From: an uncultured delta proteobacterium
GTDB lineage: Bacteria; Myxococcota; Myxococcia; Myxococcales; 40CM-4-68-19
DNA: 64,000 nucleotides
NCBI GenBank assembly: GCA_903911145.1
Contig: CAIWCD010000030.1
Location: 62,001-126,000 of the forward strand
Reading direction: 5' to 3'
The position numbers and the translations under genes are program-made. Below, piece after piece: positions 61,635 through 64,000 of the stretch (position 1 is the first letter of the stretch; every line of letters starts with the position of its first letter). Under the pieces are notes generated by a model, which was not told the origin of the DNA, made no database searches, and was given only the letters and a program-made list of their open reading frames with translations.

Positions 61635-64000
61635 ATGTCGATGCTCATGCGCACGCCGCTCGTCGCCCTCTGTCTCGCCGCGCTCTGTTGCTCCCTCGCC
61701 TGCGGCCCGAAGGGATCGCTGCAGACGTGCACGACCAGCGCCGATTGCCCGTCGCCGCAGAGCTGCGTCAGCGGCGCCTGCGTGAGCTCTTCTTGCGGAG
61801 TCGGTGCGCCCACCTGCACGAGCGACTCCCAATGCAGCATCCACCAGCACTGCGCGCAGAACTGCTGCGCCGCCGGCGATCCCGGCACATGCACCACCAG
61901 CGCCGACTGCTCGAGCGAGGTCGGCAAGACAGTCTGCAATCCGCTCAGCGGACAGTGCGTCGCCTGCGTGGCCAACCGCGATTGCGGCACCGGGCACACC
62001 TGCTCGAACAACATCTGCGTCGGCACTGGCGGCTGCTTCGCCAACACCGATTGCAAGACGACGGCGGCGCCGGTCTGCGACGTCAACACGCGCAGCTGTG
62101 TGCAGTGCATGGCTTCGAGCGACTGCACCAACGCGGCGGATCCGATCTGCAACGCGAACCACATCTGCGTCACCAGCGCTGGCTGCAGCTCGGATGCGAG
62201 CTGCGCTTCTCCGACGCCGCGCTGCGCACCGGGCGGCGCTTGCGTGCAGTGCCTCGCGACCAGCGATTGCGCGCAGGGATTGAACTGCAGCGTCTCGCAC
62301 ACCTGCGTGCAGCCGAGCGCGACGACGTGCAACCCAGGCAACGACGCGGGCGTCGACACCGACTGTGCGAGCAGTCCCAGCACGCCCCACTGCGACCCGA
62401 GCGCGCCGGGTAGCAACAGCGGCACCTGCGTCGAGTGCGTCACCACTGATCAATGTCCGCCTGCGGATCTCTGCACCGCGCGCCACACCTGCCAACCGCT
62501 GCGCTGCGCGACGAACGGTGACTGCCAGAATCCGGCCGCACCCGTCTGCAACAGCGGCGCGAATCCTCCGGGCTGCGTCGCGTGTCTGCAGAACAGCGAC
62601 TGCGCGAACGGTGGCACCTGCCGCAGCGATCACACCTGCCAGGCGCCGGTCAGCGTCTGCACCGACGACTCCGGCTGCGCGAGCAACACCGCCGATCCGC
62701 ACTGCGCGGTCATCAGCGGCGGGCAGAACAAATGCGTCGCGTGCCGCCTTGCAGGCCAGTGCGGCAATGGCGTGACCTGCCCGAACGATTGCGGAGCAGG
62801 GCAGAGCTGCGGGTCGGGCAACGTCTGCCAGAACGTCAGCTGCACAATCGACTCGCAGTGCACCGATCCGAGGCGACCGCATTGTGAGCCGGGGGCGAAC
62901 GGCCAGCCCGGCGTCTGCGTTGCGTGCATCAACTCGGCGCAGTGTCCGGCCGGCGATCGCTGCGACAGTTCCAACGCCTGCGTGCCGATCTGCACCAGCG
63001 CAACGCAGGCGCAGGACTGCCCGGTCGGTGAGCCGCGCTGCAAAGTGAGTCCCGCCGGAAACGCGTGCGTGCAGTGCCTCGGCGATGGCGACTGTTCGGG
63101 CGCGACGCCGACCTGCTCGTCGAGCAGCGTCTGCATCGCCACGCCGCCGACCGGCTGTCAGACGAACAGCGATTGCCCCGCCGGCCAACACGTCTGCGAC
63201 ACCTCGCAGAACCCGCACGCCTGCGTGCAGTGCCTCTCGAACGGCGACTGCACCAACGGAGATCTCTGCGCCAGCGCGACCCACACCTGCCAGCCACCGC
63301 CCGAGGGCGGCGAAGGCGAGGCCTGCTTCACCACCGGTTTGTGCAACACAGGCCTGCTCTGCATCGATGAAGGCGGCGCAGCGCCGGTCTGCCGCGCCCA
63401 GTGCGACCCCGCGAACGACACCGTCTGCGCGAACATCTCCGCGAGCGACGTCTGCGAGTGGCTCAACTTCGACGGCAGCGGTGTGCTCATCGGAATCTGC
63501 GAGCCGGGCAACGGACACGGGCAGACCGGCGCGGCCTGCGATCCGTCGCAGATCGATTCGTGCGAATGGAATCTGCTCTGCGCGGCCACGTCGTCGAGCG
63601 GCGGTGTCTGCTCTGCGCTGTGCACGCCCGGGTCGTCGTGCAACAGCGGTACCTGCAACGCGATCGTCGGCGCGCTCGGCACCAGCGGGCAGCCGCTCCA
63701 GATGGGCTACTGCGGCGGCGCGACTTCGAAGTGGGGCACCGCTTGCGTCACCGACACGAGCGCGTCAGGTCCGAACTGCGGCGATGCGCTGGGCGGCGCT
63801 GGGAGCGGCTCGGCGCTCTTCTGCATCCCCGCGACGCTGCCCGCCGAGTTCCCCGCGGTGAACCTCCTCTCCACCTGCCAGTATGGTCCGGCGGCGAGCA
63901 CGGCGCTCGGCGGAACCGACACCAGTTGCAGCGCGCTCTCGGGCAAAGCCTGCCGCACCGGGATCTGCCTCGCGGACGGCTCGCAGACCTGCTTCGCGGG
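61635..64000 (+). CDS. Cys-rich repeat lipoprotein (3' end outside window)
   Basis: The frame is open from ATG 61635 to the window edge, 788+ residues. Start candidates are ATG 61635, 61641 and 61647. A lipobox (SLAC) follows the signal MRTPLVALCLAALCCS. About 15 tandem ~35-45-residue units with pattern C-x-S/T-x-x-D-C ... C ... C-V-x-C (for example CVQCLATSDCAQGLNCSVSHTC, spread over two units) imply many disulfides. This resembles the myxobacterial Cys-rich surface proteins and Dickkopf-like folds. The region from ~570 residues on is more divergent (GEACFTTGLCNTGLLC, CEWLNFDGSG). Probably surface-anchored, adhesive or structural. Confidence 0.85.
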   Translation, partial: MSMLMRTPLVALCLAALCCSLACGPKGSLQTCTTSADCPSPQSCVSGACVSSSCGVGAPTCTSDSQCSIHQHCAQNCCAAGDPGTCTTSADCSSEVGKTVCNPLSGQCVACVANRDCGTGHTCSNNICVGTGGCFANTDCKTTAAPVCDVNTRSCVQCMASSDCTNAADPICNANHICVTSAGCSSDASCASPTPRCAPGGACVQCLATSDCAQGLNCSVSHTCVQPSATTCNPGNDAGVDTDCASSPSTPHCDPSAPGSNSGTCVECVTTDQCPPADLCTARHTCQPLRCATNGDCQNPAAPVCNSGANPPGCVACLQNSDCANGGTCRSDHTCQAPVSVCTDDSGCASNTADPHCAVISGGQNKCVACRLAGQCGNGVTCPNDCGAGQSCGSGNVCQNVSCTIDSQCTDPRRPHCEPGANGQPGVCVACINSAQCPAGDRCDSSNACVPICTSATQAQDCPVGEPRCKVSPAGNACVQCLGDGDCSGATPTCSSSSVCIATPPTGCQTNSDCPAGQHVCDTSQNPHACVQCLSNGDCTNGDLCASATHTCQPPPEGGEGEACFTTGLCNTGLLCIDEGGAAPVCRAQCDPANDTVCANISASDVCEWLNFDGSGVLIGICEPGNGHGQTGAACDPSQIDSCEWNLLCAATSSSGGVCSALCTPGSSCNSGTCNAIVGALGTSGQPLQMGYCGGATSKWGTACVTDTSASGPNCGDALGGAGSGSALFCIPATLPAEFPAVNLLSTCQYGPAASTALGGTDTSCSALSGKACRTGICLADGSQTCFA

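Noticed and set aside
60561-63518. Minus-strand open frame of 985 codons
   Set aside because: Covers hslO and the Cys-rich gene, whose plus-strand readings have clear motifs.

Overview
The window is a GC-rich (strong G/C bias at codon position 3) stretch of a bacterial chromosome. It most likely comes from a myxobacterium-like Myxococcota/delta-proteobacterial genome. Pointers are lipoproteins with long Asp-Ala-Gly/Asp-Ser-Gly-Thr spacers, a CGDG...GEECDDGN...DGC cysteine module, a giant secreted protein ending in a MYXO-CTERM-like tail, a very Cys-rich lipoprotein, MJ0042-type zinc-ribbon proteins and many GTG starts. I found no rRNA, tRNA, CRISPR array or complete transposase gene. Coding density is high. 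Genes at both edges are cut: a DUF2079 membrane protein on the left and a Cys-rich lipoprotein on the right.

Layout. 1-15.6 kb: surface and secreted proteins (DUF2079, a LamG/CxxCH protein, three lipoproteins and a sedolisin) mixed with DTW-type tRNA modification, SDR, AlkB-like and AI-2E-type genes. 15.6-24.3 kb: an unknown protein, a steroid-5-alpha-reductase-like membrane enzyme, a START protein, an Uup-type ABC-F ATPase, a TetR with its palindromic operator, VOC and YdeI-like proteins, a second copy of the operator, a frameshifted membrane protein and an MFS carrier. 24.3-31.1 kb: one 2255-residue secreted repeat protein. 31.1-36.4 kb: an overlapping pabA-pabB-pabC operon for p-aminobenzoate, a DUF255/thioredoxin-domain protein and an unknown zinc/membrane protein. 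36.5-46 kb: nucleoside salvage (pyrimidine and purine phosphorylases), an M23-like lipoprotein, ExbB/ExbD, an NAD-type isocitrate dehydrogenase, an O-methyltransferase and QueG. 46-52.5 kb: an M23 peptidase, an orphan YtrA-type GntR, HlyIII, RsmB, a RatA-like protein, RNase HII and a SprT-like metalloprotease. 52.6-61.6 kb: a four-gene operon joined by 4-bp overlaps (two zinc-ribbon proteins, one with a large TPR domain, then a polysaccharide deacetylase and a barrel-like outer-membrane protein), then an acyltransferase, an epimerase-like protein and Hsp33. 61.6 kb to the end: the Cys-rich lipoprotein.

The most unusual signal is non-coding. Two copies of a ~125-nt palindromic element (44547-44677 on +, 47808-47929 on -) sit just after a stop codon in the same sense as the gene. 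They share identical loop blocks, but their stems differ at five positions that are all compensated on the other arm, so structure rather than stem sequence is conserved. A tandem half copy abuts the second. Other non-coding structure includes a TA-flanked 118-bp palindromic MITE-like element that supplies an SDR stop codon, a 246-bp element bounded by ~35-bp inverted repeats, two matching TetR operators, a displaced copy of the deoA 3' end, a short ABC-permease-like remnant behind the orphan GntR, and IS21-like end repeats behind alkB.
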